A stretch of 64,000 nt of DNA from Puccinia triticina (taxonomy: Eukaryota; Basidiomycota; Pucciniomycetes; Pucciniales; Pucciniaceae), in contig NC_070565.1 in assembly GCF_026914185.1 (NCBI RefSeq), positions 1,488,001-1,552,000 of the forward strand, read 5' to 3'. A model generated the notes under the pieces. That model made no database searches, was not told the origin of the DNA, and worked only from the letters and a program-made list of their open reading frames with translations. Position 1 is the stretch's first letter, and each line of letters starts with the position of its first letter. Positions 36,045 to 46,869 of this stretch are shown here, piece by piece. The position numbers and the translations under genes are program-made.

Positions 36045-36362
36045 TGTAAGGGTCCGGTGGACCCTCACTGGAGACAAGGAGGAAAGGGCGAGTTGGGACG
36101 AGGCCGGAGCCTTTGGAGCTTTCTAGTTCCAACGTATACTGGATTTCAGGGGGCTAGCCAGTAGAGAGAAGGGTCCAAGATCTCTGTAAGTACAACTAGA
36201 GGAAAGAGAGAGAGGAAAAGGAGAAAGGCTTACCTAGCCAGTAGAGAGAAGGGTCCAAGATCTCTACTGGTCTAGGAGAGAAGAGAGGCAAGACTAAGTA
36301 CAAGGAGCTTATGTAATCATGTGATAGGCCTTGTGAAACCACACTGAAGGTGGGGGTTTACA
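36045..36362. repeat. Right LTR of the small LTR element
   Basis: Same as 34026-34343 apart from two substitutions seen by eye. Carries the same internal 32-bp duplication. Confidence 0.85.
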
Positions 36363-36367
36363 GGTGA

Positions 36368-37045
36368 TCCAGCGGTTTTTGAGCTCAAAATTTGAAATTC
36401 CCTGAGCCCGCGCGGGCTAGAAGGGGGGGATTGGGTACAGAAATCCACCATGTAACAACATTTACAGGACGTTTCTTTCAAGGGGGGATGGATACGGGGG
36501 AGTTTGAAGTGGGGGAAAATAAGCTAAGAAGCTTGCCATTCCAATGGTGCAAAGGGCGCGGGATGAATCAAGAGGAAACAGGGAGGTATTGGGGAAAATG
36601 GGGGAGCGTAGGGTCCTCCCTGCCATTTGTCTCGATCCTGTAGGTCAAGACATGCGACTTTAGAGGCAAGTCCCTCCTTCGGAGGTCGCTACGCTCCCCC
36701 AAGGAGGGTACGCTTGTGTTAAGTTCGCCACGGGAACCCTCCCACCTCACCGCGGTTCCTATTGACAAGACCGCGTCCTTACCAACCGCCACAACGCCTC
36801 CCCCACTAACCATGGCAACGACGACATCATTATCAGCGCCAGCACGACACAAGCCACATTCCCACCACCACACAGACCCTACACAACAACACCGCCAAAC
36901 CCCGGGCCCCCATCCACCACAGCAATTGCTCACCTGCGCCCAAACCCCGACCCACCAGGAACCATGCAAGCCCTGATGGTTGTGCGACTTGGGATTCCCG
37001 CCCGACCAGATCTGCTTTGTCCTTGAGCGCATGGCCGTCCCTCCT
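36368..37045. other. Spacer with hairpin and possible 5' exon
   Basis: Holds an AAGTCCCTCC...GGAGGG hairpin-like block (36668-36708). From about 36720 there is a Pro/Thr/His-rich open stretch (about 86 codons) that may be the first exon of the gene described next, but no donor site is convincing. Confidence 0.35.
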
Positions 37046-37944
37046 CATGGAATAATGTTCAGGTCAGCAATATCCCTACCATCTCTGGCCACAGCACTCA
37101 CACTCACCATCTGAAACAACATACAGAGTCGGCGGAAATCGTCAATCTCCTCAACTCACGACTCAAGAACCAGCTCGCCAATTTGGAGATCCTCAAGGCA
37201 TTCAGCACTACCGTTGCCACAGTCTTTGCACTCGAAGCCGCCGCTGGGTTCATGCTGTCCTGTTGCCCTCAATGCCTGAGATCACTTTGGGCGGGTTCAG
37301 GAGATTTTTGCTTGCTAGATCCAGGCCATGCAGTACGCACACTTCCCGCTTATTTTATCTATTTAAATCAAGGCACTGATTTTCATTTTTTTGTGTGACC
37401 TCTGTAGTTAGCGGTCATGAAACTGGCCGTTGCGCTCCTCCTCCTTGCGCTGATGCTGTTGAATACACACCGGGACAACTGGAGTCAATGACCGCGGATC
37501 AACGCATCTGGCTCGCCGAGCACCCTCGCTTTTGCCATCTTCGCAAGAACCCTCGGACAAATCTAATGTTGAATTTCTCCTCTCTTTCGCGCCTTTGGCT
37601 CTTACACTCATGCGTTGTCGCGACTGGAAAATGGTCAGCTTGTCATTGGCGGCGTTCAAGGACCTGGATTCCCCCCAAAAATCTTAATAACATGCGGAGT
37701 AATGGGCCCGGTACAATCGTCTCTACCTCCACCGGCCCTGTGTTGGTCCCCGGGAAGAAACTGTCTTCTGATTCTTCCTTGATCGCTGCCAATCCTATCT
37801 TGCTCCTGCAGAAACCCATCAGCATGCCGCGCACCACTGCCGGACCGCTTTTGCGGAAACGGGGACCAACTCTTGGTATGTATTTGATTTGTGAAATAAG
37901 CAGCACCAGCAACAGCAGCTACCGCAAGATCACCCTGACCCAAA

Positions 37945-39128
37945 CACCAGGAAAAAAAAATAGTCACTTGATGGCAAGTGAAATGATGCAGCTTTGGTTT
38001 CTGCTCCAGAGCTACTCCAGCACGGCTCCAAGTCTGCTCCACCAGCACTTGTAGAGCTTGCAGGACTGCACCAGAGCACTCAATGTGGCACAGTCAGCTC
38101 ATCCTAATTTTTTCCCAGGAACAGCTGATGCTCATCATAAGCTGAGCAGTAGGCATTGACTGAGCCTGGGCCAAAGCTGAGCATTGGCTGAGACTGGGCC
38201 ACAGCTGAGCATTGGATATTCCAAGCTTGATACAAATCCAAGTGTCAGCTGGACAAAGAATATTCCAAATCTGAGCATCAGCTTAGCCAACAATGGTCCA
38301 AAGCTGAGCATCATCTTGAAAAAGGCTTGTGAAGAGCTTAGGATCAGCTGGGACAATACTGTTCCAAAGATTAACACCATCTGGGCCAAAAAAATTCAAA
38401 AGCTGAGCATCAGCTGAGTCAATGCTGTTACAAAGCTGAACATTGGCTGAGCCAAGGCTGTTCCAAAGCTGAGTATCAGATTTTTTGAGACTATTCAAAA
38501 GATTAATATCACCTGAGCCAAGGCTGGTCCACAGCTGAGCATCAGCTGAGCCAAGGCTGGTCCACAGCTGAGCATCAGCTGAGCCAAGGCTGGTCCACAG
38601 CTGAGCATTGTCTTAGCCAAGGTTGGTCCACAGCTGAGCATCAGCTGAGCCAAGGCTGGTCCACAGATGAGCATAAGCTGTTACATGAGTGGTCAGACTC
38701 GGAATCTGAGCATTGGCTGGGCCAAGATTTATCCAAAGCTGAAAATCAGCTGAGCCAATACTGGTCCAAAGCTGAGCATTGGCTGGGCCAATGATAGTCC
38801 TAATCTGAGTCTAAGCTGAGCCATGACTGGAATAAAGCTGAAAATCAGCGGCGCCAGGAATGGTTCTGATCTGGGCAACAAAGCTGAGCATGAGCTGGGC
38901 ACCAAAGCTGATCATAAGCTGGGAGCTAAAGCTGAGTATCAGCTGACCAGAAATGGGGATCAGTGGTGCCCAGCAAAAACTGAGGATCTCCTGTGGAAAT
39001 TCTGAAAGTGGATAGATGGTGGATAGATGGTAGGTAGATGATGGGTAGATGGTGGGTAGATGGTGGGTAGCCCGCTGGAGCTGGCATGATGTCACTTGTC
39101 ATCAAGTGAATATTTTTTTTTCCTGGTG
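37945..39128. mobile_element. CACTA-like non-autonomous element (copy 3, 1,184 bp)
   Basis: Begins CACCAGGAAAAAAAAATAGT and ends AATATTTTTTTTTCCTGGTG. Three-base flanks are AAA on both sides (37942-37944 and 39129-39131). Each end has a CACTTGATG.CAAGTG-type palindrome and a GCTCCAG/CTGGAGC word. The body is a degenerate 30-33-bp tandem array (CTGAGCATCAGCTGAGCCAAGG unit family), with no coding capacity. Confidence 0.9.
38170..38960. repeat. Tandem array of CTGAGCATCAGCTGAGCCAA-type units
   Basis: About 20 units of 30-33 bp. The core GCTGAGCCAAGGCTGGTCCACA is most uniform between 38500 and 38680 and decays outwards. The same word family flanks the array of copy 2, so these may be subterminal transposase-binding repeats. 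Confidence 0.85.
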
Positions 39129-39171
39129 AAAGGCCTTCAGCTTGAAAAAGCCAGCGTTATCTGACTGGCTC

Positions 39172-40263
39172 TGAAAAGAGGCACATCCTCAGGTGGTCAG
39201 TTGGTCTCCTCAAATGTCCACCAGCCTCATTAGCAGCTGGATAAATGATCTTACTCTTCCTTGACCCTGGAATCCCGCCGCGCTAAACCAGCCCGCGCTG
39301 CTTTCCATTCACACCACAAGTATGCCTGCCCAAGAGGACCAGCAGAATACGCCTTCAAACATCCTGCCTGTTTAAGAAATTCTCTCCTCCAGTGGGTCAT
39401 CCGCCAAGCGCCCAAAGAAGTCGCCGGCCAAACGGTTGATTGGGTTCTTTGGGCAACACAGCCGGTCATCAGAACAGCAGCAATCTTATCAAACTGGCTA
39501 AGTCTACAGTGTTGACCACCCAAATCCTTGGCACCAGTAGATTATTGGCCTACTCTGTCTAGCTTTCTGTTGTAACTACATGCTTGACATGGACATACAG
39601 TTATACACATAGATATATGTACATAACCCTACACTTCCAGCCTTATTTCTAGAAGATGGAGGTTCTCTTTTCCTTTTACTATTTTTATTGGACAGAGATT
39701 AATTTCCATAATTGGCTTCATAATGATGAAGTCACCAAGAAATGTATACCTTTGTATTGGTGGTGTCAGAAACTTCCACCATCAAATTCAGGGTGTTAGC
39801 AAAACCATTGGAATACCTTTGCCAAGACAATTTGTGTAGAATATGTACTTTCAATATTGTTTCTACAGGCCTTGTTTGGTGCCAATTTAATTGAGGCAAT
39901 GTAAGAGTTTTCTTCCCTGACATTGTATGTGACATCTGATCAGGCCCGCCAAAACTTGATCAGATATCACAACAATCCACATTATATTGTGACTTGGTGC
40001 AACATTCAAAATTGGGGGCTGGAAGCTCAACTGTCCAAGGCCAAAGGGCACTGGGGTGGGGCTACAGGGGGTACTCAAACTGATGCCCTTGAAAGTGCAG
40101 CGGCGCAGCCGCCTTGGACTCTAGTCAATTATGAAGGTGCCCAAGCATGAGAGCATAGACTGCATACTGGTGAAATGTATTGATATATATGGCCATGCCA
40201 AGCAAAAAATCAGCCATTGTCTATTGAGTCTATTGATGATGATGAGACATAGCTGTGAAAAAG
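39172..40263. other. Spacer, no supported gene
   Basis: A plus-strand open stretch at 39261-39515 (84 codons) has no recognisable domain. The rest is AT-rich with no feature seen. Confidence 0.4.
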
Positions 40264-40797
40264 ACAGCTTACCTCCTTGGATCTGAAAGGGAACCAAGAG
40301 GAATTTTTGCATGCTTCTGCAAATTGATGATCAGGGAGAGGTGCATCTTGACTAGGGAATAAAACCTCTTCATCCATCAATCCAGCCGCCAATGCATTGT
40401 TGACCCAGCGTTCCATTTCTTGGGGTCCACAAACAACTTCATGTCTTGCATGCGATCCAAAACCAAAAGCATCTGAATTATCCATATCCACCTCCACCCT
40501 TTGGGAATGGCCAGGTGGAGAGCCCTCAGGCAGAGGTGGAGGCAGAAAATCTGGACCAATGTCAACATGCAGCTCGGGGGGGGGGGGGGGGGGGTCCTGG
40601 GACCAAGTGTGCGGTATTGATGAGGCAGGTTGTTGTGAAATTTGTGAAGAATGTGCCATCTGATTACGGAAAGCCTGTACTTCATTGAACTTTCTTATAT
40701 GTGTGGAGGCTTTAAGATGTAATGGAATATTTTCCTCCTTGGCCCATTTTGATTTACACATAATGCATCTGTATCTGTATGTACCATCAGGATACAT
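40264..40797 (-). pseudogene. CACTA-type transposase, N-terminal exon
   Basis: Minus-strand exon. A zinc-finger-like start (YRYRCIMCKSKWAKEENIPL..H) is followed by a Pro-rich linker over a run of 19 G on the plus strand (40576-40594). Then come GPQEMERWVNNALAAGL and WFPFRSKE, and a donor (GTAAGC) at about 40271. This is the region missing from the copy at 20769-24660. It is preceded by an acceptor near 40815 and FEHH in frame, so at least one more exon lay upstream. The following exons are absent. Confidence 0.6.
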
Positions 40798-41188
40798 GTG
40801 ATGCTCAAAACCTGATCATAAACCAGAAAATATCAGCAAGTTCACCCAATTGGTGCAATCAGACCCAACCCTGCTTACCAGTGTGAATGTTTGGGGGGGC
40901 TGTGGGCCAACCCCAGGGACTTTGTGGTAGCATGGCAAAAACAGAACTAGGATATTCCCACGCAAGCTTTACTTATATGCAAATTTGATAGCCGAAATGG
41001 GGCAAATGATATACGGTATTTCTTTGGGGAAATGGGAGGAATGAATGCCTTTATTTTGACTGTGTTTTTGAATGTGTTTTGTGTGCCTTTATTTTATGAA
41101 AGTGTGCTTTGAGAATTTTATTTTATCATTATCATAATTCAGACAGAGCTTGCTTTTATAAGACAGGGAAGCCCCTGGACTTCAGTTG
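40798..41188. other. Spacer upstream of the split gene D2
   Basis: No gene seen. No GTACACGG terminus of the D family could be found here, so the left end of D2 is either lost or further away. Confidence 0.4.
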
Positions 41189-41600
41189 ATGCATGATCCG
41201 CCCCTCTTAGCCGCGCAGTCCGCAGCGCAGCGCCGCCATGAAACCCCGACTCCATCGGACTCAAGGAGTCCAAACACTGCCACGCCACCAGGGGACCCAT
41301 CACCGCCACTCACTCAAACTCGATTGGACTCCACAACGCCCCTCGGACTCCACGGCACCAACACCATCCCAGAACCTCGGGCCTCGCCCACACTAGTCTT
41401 CCCAATGGCGCAACCAAATCCAATGGCGCCACAACCAAACCCAATCGTGCAACCCAATCCGATGCCCCACCCAAATGGTTTGGCGCAGCCCAACTCAATG
41501 GCGCAACCGCTTTCGATGTTGCAGGCAACACCAGTGTCGCAGCCCCTTGGTGGGCAGCAATCTTGGGACGAGTTTCAAGGTAATTACGACCCTTTGGGCA
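41189..41600 (+). pseudogene. D2 gene, 5' part, cut by a Ty3 insertion
   Basis: The ATG at 41189 opens a Pro/Gln/Asn-rich, low-complexity protein start (PMAQPNPM-type repeats). The LTR begins after GGGCA at 41600; the frame would otherwise read on through ...DPLG into the part at 60142 (THQDYSLTPG). The 5-bp duplication makes this join exact. The style resembles the Pro-rich start of the D1 gene. No function is recognised. Confidence 0.6.
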
Positions 41601-42583
41601 TGTCAGCCTTAGAGATACATCAAGTATCCAAAAGACTGCAATAACTTAGTAAATAATAATAATTATTAAATTATTATTGCAGAATCAGATTCCTCATCAT
41701 AAATTAAGGGGGGTCACCCACTTAAAGTACCCCCTTATTCCTATTCCTTCATGTACTAATTGTATAAATAAGAATTGGCCCCAGAAAGCGCCCAAAAAAT
41801 AATATTACATACATAAATTTAGTAAAACAAACAATGTACATAAAATTAAACTGTTGTACATTAATGAGTAATATTACTCGTGTAAAAATACCCCGTGAAA
41901 GTATTATGTAGACTTCTACTGAAGCTCTTTCACATGACAATTGGTTATAAACATGTCATGTGACAGAGTCAGGGAAATTAGTCTATTACAATACAATTAA
42001 ATTACCCACAGCCAAGCTTTTTTCACGGCTACACCCCTGGATACTCCCATAGGGAGAAAAGGACTCAGTGTTTACGCCCACTGAAGTCCCCTCTATAAAT
42101 AGAGGCCTATTTGGCCCTCAGGAAAAGATCCCCCAGACCATTCACGGCCCAATAAACCGTAAGTTTGCAGTGAATATTCTCCTCTGCTACTACTGTAGCC
42201 CCTTTTCCCTTTAAACCATCCCCAGCACGTAAAATCCACTGGATTAAACCTTTAAATATCAAAAATCCCTTATTAGCATATTTTACAAGCTTTATCCTTA
42301 AAAGTAGTTGCCGTAAGACTTCCGCCTCTGACAAGCAGCCAATCAGTTTAAGCGCTTACCACCTACTTTTTACGCCAAATTTATTCCCTGTAATTGATAA
42401 TTACATAATAAATCCTTCTCTTTTTAAAAGAGTGTTTAAAAACCCTTGTAGTGGCTAAATTACCACGTAACAAGCTTAGTAATTTACATTACTAGTGTTT
42501 ACATCAGCACAGTTATAGTGCTAGGGCCCAAAACCCTTAATTTTGACGGGTTTTTGCCCTAAGCTTCATAAACAGAGCTGTCA
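41601..42583 (+). repeat. Ty3 left LTR (983 bp)
   Basis: Starts TGTCAGCCTTAGAG and ends AACAGAGCTGTCA. Intact, without the hAT insertion, and so gives the empty-site sequence for hAT C (AGTGCTAGGGCCC near 42520). Confidence 0.95.
42088..42108 (+). promoter_or_regulatory. Putative LTR promoter TATA box
   Basis: TATAAATA at 42094-42101 within the palindrome CCTCTATAAATAGAGG. The same sequence is in the right LTR at 55622-55629. Transcription would start within the following 30-40 bp. Confidence 0.5.
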
Positions 42584-42875
42584 TTTGGGGGCCTCATCGT
42601 GTTTTTTTACCCAGAGTACCTGCCAAGGATTAAACTGGCTTTTTTTTGCTGAGTTTTTTCCTTATTTCTAGCAATTATCCCCAGATTTTTGCCGTCAGTA
42701 CTTCAAATTTTACATAAAAACCCATCAAATCCACTAAACAAGTACGAGTTTTTCCCTTGTTTCTGACTTATTGTGCAATAGAGATAAAAAACAATAAAAT
42801 ACATATAAAAAATACATAAACTAAACAGTACAAAACATATTTTTTACGTTTTATATCTCTTCCACCGCGAGTTTA
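42584..42875 (+). other. Ty3 leader
   Basis: Non-coding, T-rich. TGGGGGCCTCATCG from 42586 is where a primer-binding site would be; I cannot match it to a named tRNA. Confidence 0.4.
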
Positions 42876-43801
42876 GTGTCTGCTCCCGTGCCAGCCGCTA
42901 AACCAGCCAACAACCACCCGGATACTACCAAGTCCGCCGATCCGAAGACCGCAGCCAAGAATAAACCGACGAAGCAATCTCAACGCACCGAGTCCCTCCC
43001 GCCAGGTTTCTTTCTCAGCCCATACCAGGAGAGAAGACGACCGCACCCGGCTACGTTACCTGCACAAATCATCGAGAAACAGTTCGATCCGACGGAAGCG
43101 GCCCTCAAACTCCTGAAAGGTTAGTAATATAAACAAGAAACTATAAACTTGAAAAACAAACCAAACTAACTAATACTCCTCCGAAATGGTTGACAACAGA
43201 TCAGGAAAAGACCACTCAGCGAACCCTCCCCCCACCAAAAGAGGTCGAGGAAGGGGAAGCCGAGGAAGATCTCGAGGTCATCACCGAGGAACCCCCTTGA
43301 GGTTAGTAAATACCCCATCCAAAGATACCGCAGCTAACGATTCAATACTGACTTCTTTGGGTCCTAGTCCTGAACAAAGCCCAGGAGAACGCGGTGTTGA
43401 TCTACAAAGCAATGAAGGCGGTGTATTTCAACGCCAAGAATTACGAGGAGATGGACTTACTGAAATCTTACCTCAAACAGGCGATATTGTCGTTTCAGGT
43501 AATTCAGAAGTTCCTCCCGTGGAAAGAACTAGTCAACAAGGACTCGGACGGGTGGAACCCGTACACGGAACGAAAGCACATCAAGGTGCTTGAGAAAAAC
43601 AAGCAGCCGACAAAGGAAAGCAAAGAGCGCGATCCGAAGAAGCCGTACAAGATCCCAAAGATCAACCAATCCAAACCGGCAGCGTCGGGATCAAAGCCAA
43701 AACCCTACAAGCAAAAGCCGAAGAAGGGCGAGAACAAGTGGAAAGAAACTTTCCGCATGGCTCAAGTTCTTATGGAGGTCAAGGATGCGATCGAGGAATA
43801 G
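42876..43801 (+). pseudogene. Ty3 first gag-region gene, spliced, disabled
   Basis: Three exons on the plus strand. The first ends ALKLLK and is joined over GTTAGT...CAACAG (43121-43192) to QEKTTQRTLPPPKEVEEGEA. A TGA occurs just before the second donor (about 43296). A third exon, after TCCTAG at about 43366, reads VLNKAQENAVLIYKAMK, then NYEEMDLLKSYLKQAIL and ELVNKDSDGWNPYTERKHIK. It ends in a Lys-rich tail at 43799-43801 (TAG). Splice phases are consistent. No ATG is obvious in exon one. I do not recognise a domain; position and the charged tail suggest a Gag-like or accessory product. Confidence 0.45.
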
Positions 43802-44211
43802 GTAGTAAACCCAACATTACGAGCAAACAACCTCATCTTGCCAACAAAGAGCCTGTAGTTTCCAACTCTAATTTTTTTTCTACCACTGAACATGTCCTTC
43901 AGTCTGCTAAAGAGACCGTGTTACCTGTTAAAGAACCTGTCCTGCTGTCTACTAAAGAAACTAGTAGTAATTCCTATCCACAAGTTCGAGAGAAACACAG
44001 TATTAATGTTAATAATCAAGAATACAATTCTATAACCCAAGAAATGAACAATATTCCTAAACAAAAAACCAAACCTGTGAGACAAGAAGTTTAACGCTTA
44101 AATAAGCATGAACAAACTAGCAAACAACCAAAAGAGGTTAAAGAAATCAGTAAAAAGGACAATACTAAGAAACGCGAAGAGCTTATTGACCCAAATGAGC
44201 CTCTAGCACAA

Positions 44212-44901
44212 GTGGAAGATTTTTTTAATCAAATTTTGATTAAAAATATTGAACACATTGATAGTAAAATCAATGCCATTCACCAGAATGTACATGATAG
44301 TGCATTTAAAATTAAAAACTTAGCAGAAAATGCGGTGGATAGCGCCAAAGATATTAAAAACATTGTACCAGAAGTTAAGAAAACTACAGGAATAATACAA
44401 CAAATAAGCAATATAAAATTAGGCCTTGTAGATTATAATAATAAATTACAAAAGGTCACAACAGAAATTCAGACAAATGCTAAAGAAAATTCAGTAATTG
44501 CCAAATTGAACGCAATACATACTGATATTAACAGATTGGATATTATCAGTAAATTGGACCAATTAAAAATAGATAGTGAGCATGAGTCAGAAAACCGTGA
44601 AACTCAAGATGAAAATATACTGGATATAATGGACAAAGTTAATAAACTAGAACAACTTATTATACACAACAGTGACAGTATGGCAGAGGAAATCATCAAA
44701 GTTAACAATAAATTTGATGAAATGCAAAGTAAACTCATGGCTAGCATGGACAACATAGCACAAAAAATTGGCCACAATACACAAATGCAACCTCAAACTC
44801 AGACACCATACAAACAAGGAATGAAAGATGTACCACCACATCAATCTAGCAATCCTTTCAGAAGAATGGCAGAGGAAGAAACAGCCTTGAGAAAGGAGTA
44901 A
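44212..44901 (+). CDS. Ty3 Gag N-terminal coiled-coil ORF
   Basis: About 229 codons, A-rich codon use like the rest of the element. Heptad-like helical stretches include HIDSKINAIHQNVHDSAFKI and LAENAVDSAKDI, then IISKLDQLKI and IMDKVNKLEQLI. A Gln/Pro-rich end follows, with a stop (TAA) at 44899-44901. Sequence before it (43802-44211) is also open in part, with frame breaks. It lies 58 bases before the capsid/zinc-knuckle frame. Predicted to be a structural Gag part; this is inference from position and composition. Confidence 0.5.
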   Translation: MEDFFNQILIKNIEHIDSKINAIHQNVHDSAFKIKNLAENAVDSAKDIKNIVPEVKKTTGIIQQISNIKLGLVDYNNKLQKVTTEIQTNAKENSVIAKLNAIHTDINRLDIISKLDQLKIDSEHESENRETQDENILDIMDKVNKLEQLIIHNSDSMAEEIIKVNNKFDEMQSKLMASMDNIAQKIGHNTQMQPQTQTPYKQGMKDVPPHQSSNPFRRMAEEETALRKE

Positions 44902-44958
44902 ACAGTACCAACAACACCATTTTTCAAAGAACAATCATATAATCCAAGTATCCAAACT

Positions 44959-45870
44959 ATGAGGGATAACTCTAAAGATGTACCCAGAATTAAAGATTGG
45001 CCTTCATTTAGAGGTGAAGGAGAATATGATCACTTGGACTTCATTAAAACAATTGATTTGTACCAAGAAGATTTTGAGCTTAGTGATTCCTCAATTACTG
45101 GAAGACTCAACAGCCTCTTCAAAGGTTGCGCCAAGCGCTGGTTCACAGACTTACGCTCAACCCATGGCAAACAATCTTGGGAATGGTGGAAAAACCAAAT
45201 CAATAGTAAATGGAGAAGCCCAGCATGGCGCTTCAAAATTGAGAATAAATTTGATGAGAGCACCTTTGATATTGAAAAGGATAATCCACTTAAATGGGTC
45301 ATATCTCAGAAGGATAGATTGAAAGCCATTTGGCCCAATTTAACAGACAATGAAGTCCACCTGAGAATCCTCAAAAAATGTGGAGGAGATCTAGAGCATG
45401 CCATTAAAAGTAGACTACCCTACAATTCAAGTACAGAAGATATAGTTAACACATTAGAAGACATAACTACACGTACACACATTGGCAGAAGATACAAGCC
45501 TAGATATCAAGGAGATAAAACTGAGAAATCAGAAGAGAAAAAACCATCCACTTCAAAAGACCAGAGTTATCAGAAGGACAAGAAGTGCTATAACTGTGGT
45601 AAAATGGGACACACTTCACCAAACTGCCCTCAACCAAAGAAGAACATTAACAATGTTGAAATAGAGGCAGGAGAAACAGCTGAAGAGAAGACTCAATCAG
45701 ACACAGAAGAAACACATGATGATGGGTCATCAGTCTCATCAGGGTCTTGTAATATGATCAACATAGATATAGAAATGGCTGAAGCTGAAACAGAGCACAA
45801 TTTACCACAAGCATGGCATCCTGGACAACCTATAGGAAATATCCAGGAAGCTAGACTGATGAAAACTAAA
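44959..45870 (+). pseudogene. Ty3 Gag capsid and zinc knuckle (5' part of gag-pol)
   Basis: Retrotransposon Gag. The capsid-like region is WPSFRGEGEYDHLDFIKTID ... LFKGCAKRWFTDLR..WEWWKNQIN, then LRILKKCGGDLEHAIKSRL. The CCHC zinc knuckle is CYNCGKMGHTSPNC (about 45589-45630), followed by an acidic linker. The frame is cut at ACT-AAA (45865-45870) by element E; the 8-bp duplication repeats this and the frame resumes exactly in phase at 51511 in the protease region. Gag and Pol were thus one continuous polyprotein frame before E inserted. Confidence 0.9.
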
Positions 45871-46151
45871 GGGGCAGGCTAAATCCACACCAAAAAATTA
45901 CTACATCCACTCCAAAAATGGAGTGAACAGTAGTCCACTCCAACTTTCATTGGAGTGAACCATATTCTACTCCAAATTTTGTTGGAGTGAACAAAATTAC
46001 ACTCCAAAAAGCCTTTTTTTTGGAGTGTACCCATGATGCACTCCAAAAATTTTGGAGTAAACCCAATTCCACTCCAAAAATATTTACTCCAAGGTAAAAT
46101 GATTCATTTTTTTGGAGTGCACAGATTTTCACTCCAAATTTATTGGAGTGC
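45871..46151 (+). repeat. Element E left TIR
   Basis: About ten CACTCCAA or TTGGAGTG half-sites, many arranged as small hairpins (CACTCCAAAAATGGAGTG). Pairs with 51217-51502, nearly identical in the outer 150 bp and decaying inwards. Confidence 0.9.
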
Positions 46152-46869
46152 TTTTCAACAATATTTCAGTAAAATAAGTCAGGGTTCTCAAAGAGGAATG
46201 AATCCTTATGTCAGCATCATATGTGTATTTAAAATACACTAGAGTTTAAAGCGGCTACGCCGCCGCAGGGTGGTGTTAGTGTGCCTCACAAATTAATTTC
46301 CAGATGGGTTATAGCAGCACTTTCCAGATTGAATTTATTTGCTTGCCCGGATTCTTTTCAGTACTCAAATCAGAAAAAAGCCCACAGATACATCTTATTT
46401 GCTTGCCCAGATTCTTTTGAGCACTCGGAACAGAAGAAAATTTGTCTCATTTGCTTCCGGATTCTTTTCAGAACTTGAAGCAGAAGAATCAATCAAAAAA
46501 TAAAGATGTGTATATATATCAACAGAACAATAATAAAAATGCTAAAGTCATGGTCATTCTCTATATCATTAATGTTTTAAGTTTTACAAAAACTGAGAAA
46601 TATGCGTGTACATTCAGGCCATCATTCAACAACAAAAAGCGTGAGAAAGACAAGAGAAAGGTTTCAACAAAAGTCAGTTTACTAATATTATTGAGTAAAG
46701 ATACATGGCCCACAAATGAAGACCAGAAGAAACGTATGTATTCCACCTGAGGTAATAGGTAAGGATTAGAAATTGTAGTATCCTGTCCCCTGGCGTGTGA
46801 CGCAGGAGTCGAGGGGGCCGACGCGCAAAGCAACACAGCATGAGACCTGTGACTGTGGAAAGGATCTGT
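46152..46869. other. Element E interior, short tandem repeats
   Basis: Three imperfect copies of a unit with TTTGCTTGCCCGGATTCTTTTCAG (about 46335-46465). A GCGGC(TAC)GCCGC hairpin lies at about 46249. No gene seen. Confidence 0.5.

Larger units (their letters stand above)
34026..36362. mobile_element. Small LTR element without genes (TRIM/LARD-like, 2,337 bp)
   Basis: Two 318-bp direct repeats (34026-34343 and 36045-36362) start TGTAAGGGTCC and end GGGTTTACA. The 5-bp flanks are identical (GGTGA at 34021-34025 and 36363-36367). By eye the repeats differ at two positions, so insertion is recent. A purine tract (GGGAATAGAAAAAAAAAG) sits directly before the right repeat, as expected of a polypurine tract. 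No TGG-type primer site was found after the left repeat, and there is no gag or pol coding capacity. Confidence 0.85.
37046..39171 (+). pseudogene. Unrecognised gene, split by CACTA-like copy 3
   Basis: Candidate exons: about 37100-37334 (helical, ESAEIVNLLNSRLKNQLANL then TVFALEAAAGFML), an intron GTACGC...TGTAG (to about 37407), and an exon containing VEYTPGQLESMTADQRIWLA. Later exons end in a Gln-rich stretch (QHQQQQLPQDHPDP). The CACTA-like element interrupts this at 37945. If it is removed with one AAA, the frame runs on as KAFSLKKPALSDWL to a TGA at about 39171. That continuity supports a real gene before insertion. No family is recognised; it may itself be part of a mobile element. Confidence 0.4.

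Noticed and set aside
35010..36077. Several 70-150-codon minus-strand ORFs in the small LTR element
   Set aside because: Low-complexity translations of repeats (TEAxGxDxxR-like words); no gag or pol similarity and no consistent frame.
37408..37500. Short ORF MKLAVALLLLALMLLNTHRD resembling a signal peptide
   Set aside because: It ends after 25 codons, and the overlapping frame joins better to flanking exons; hydrophobicity alone is not evidence of a secreted protein.
41749..41940. 63-codon ORF found in both Ty3 LTRs
   Set aside because: Identical in 55277-55468 simply because LTRs are identical; no domain and antisense to the LTR transcript.
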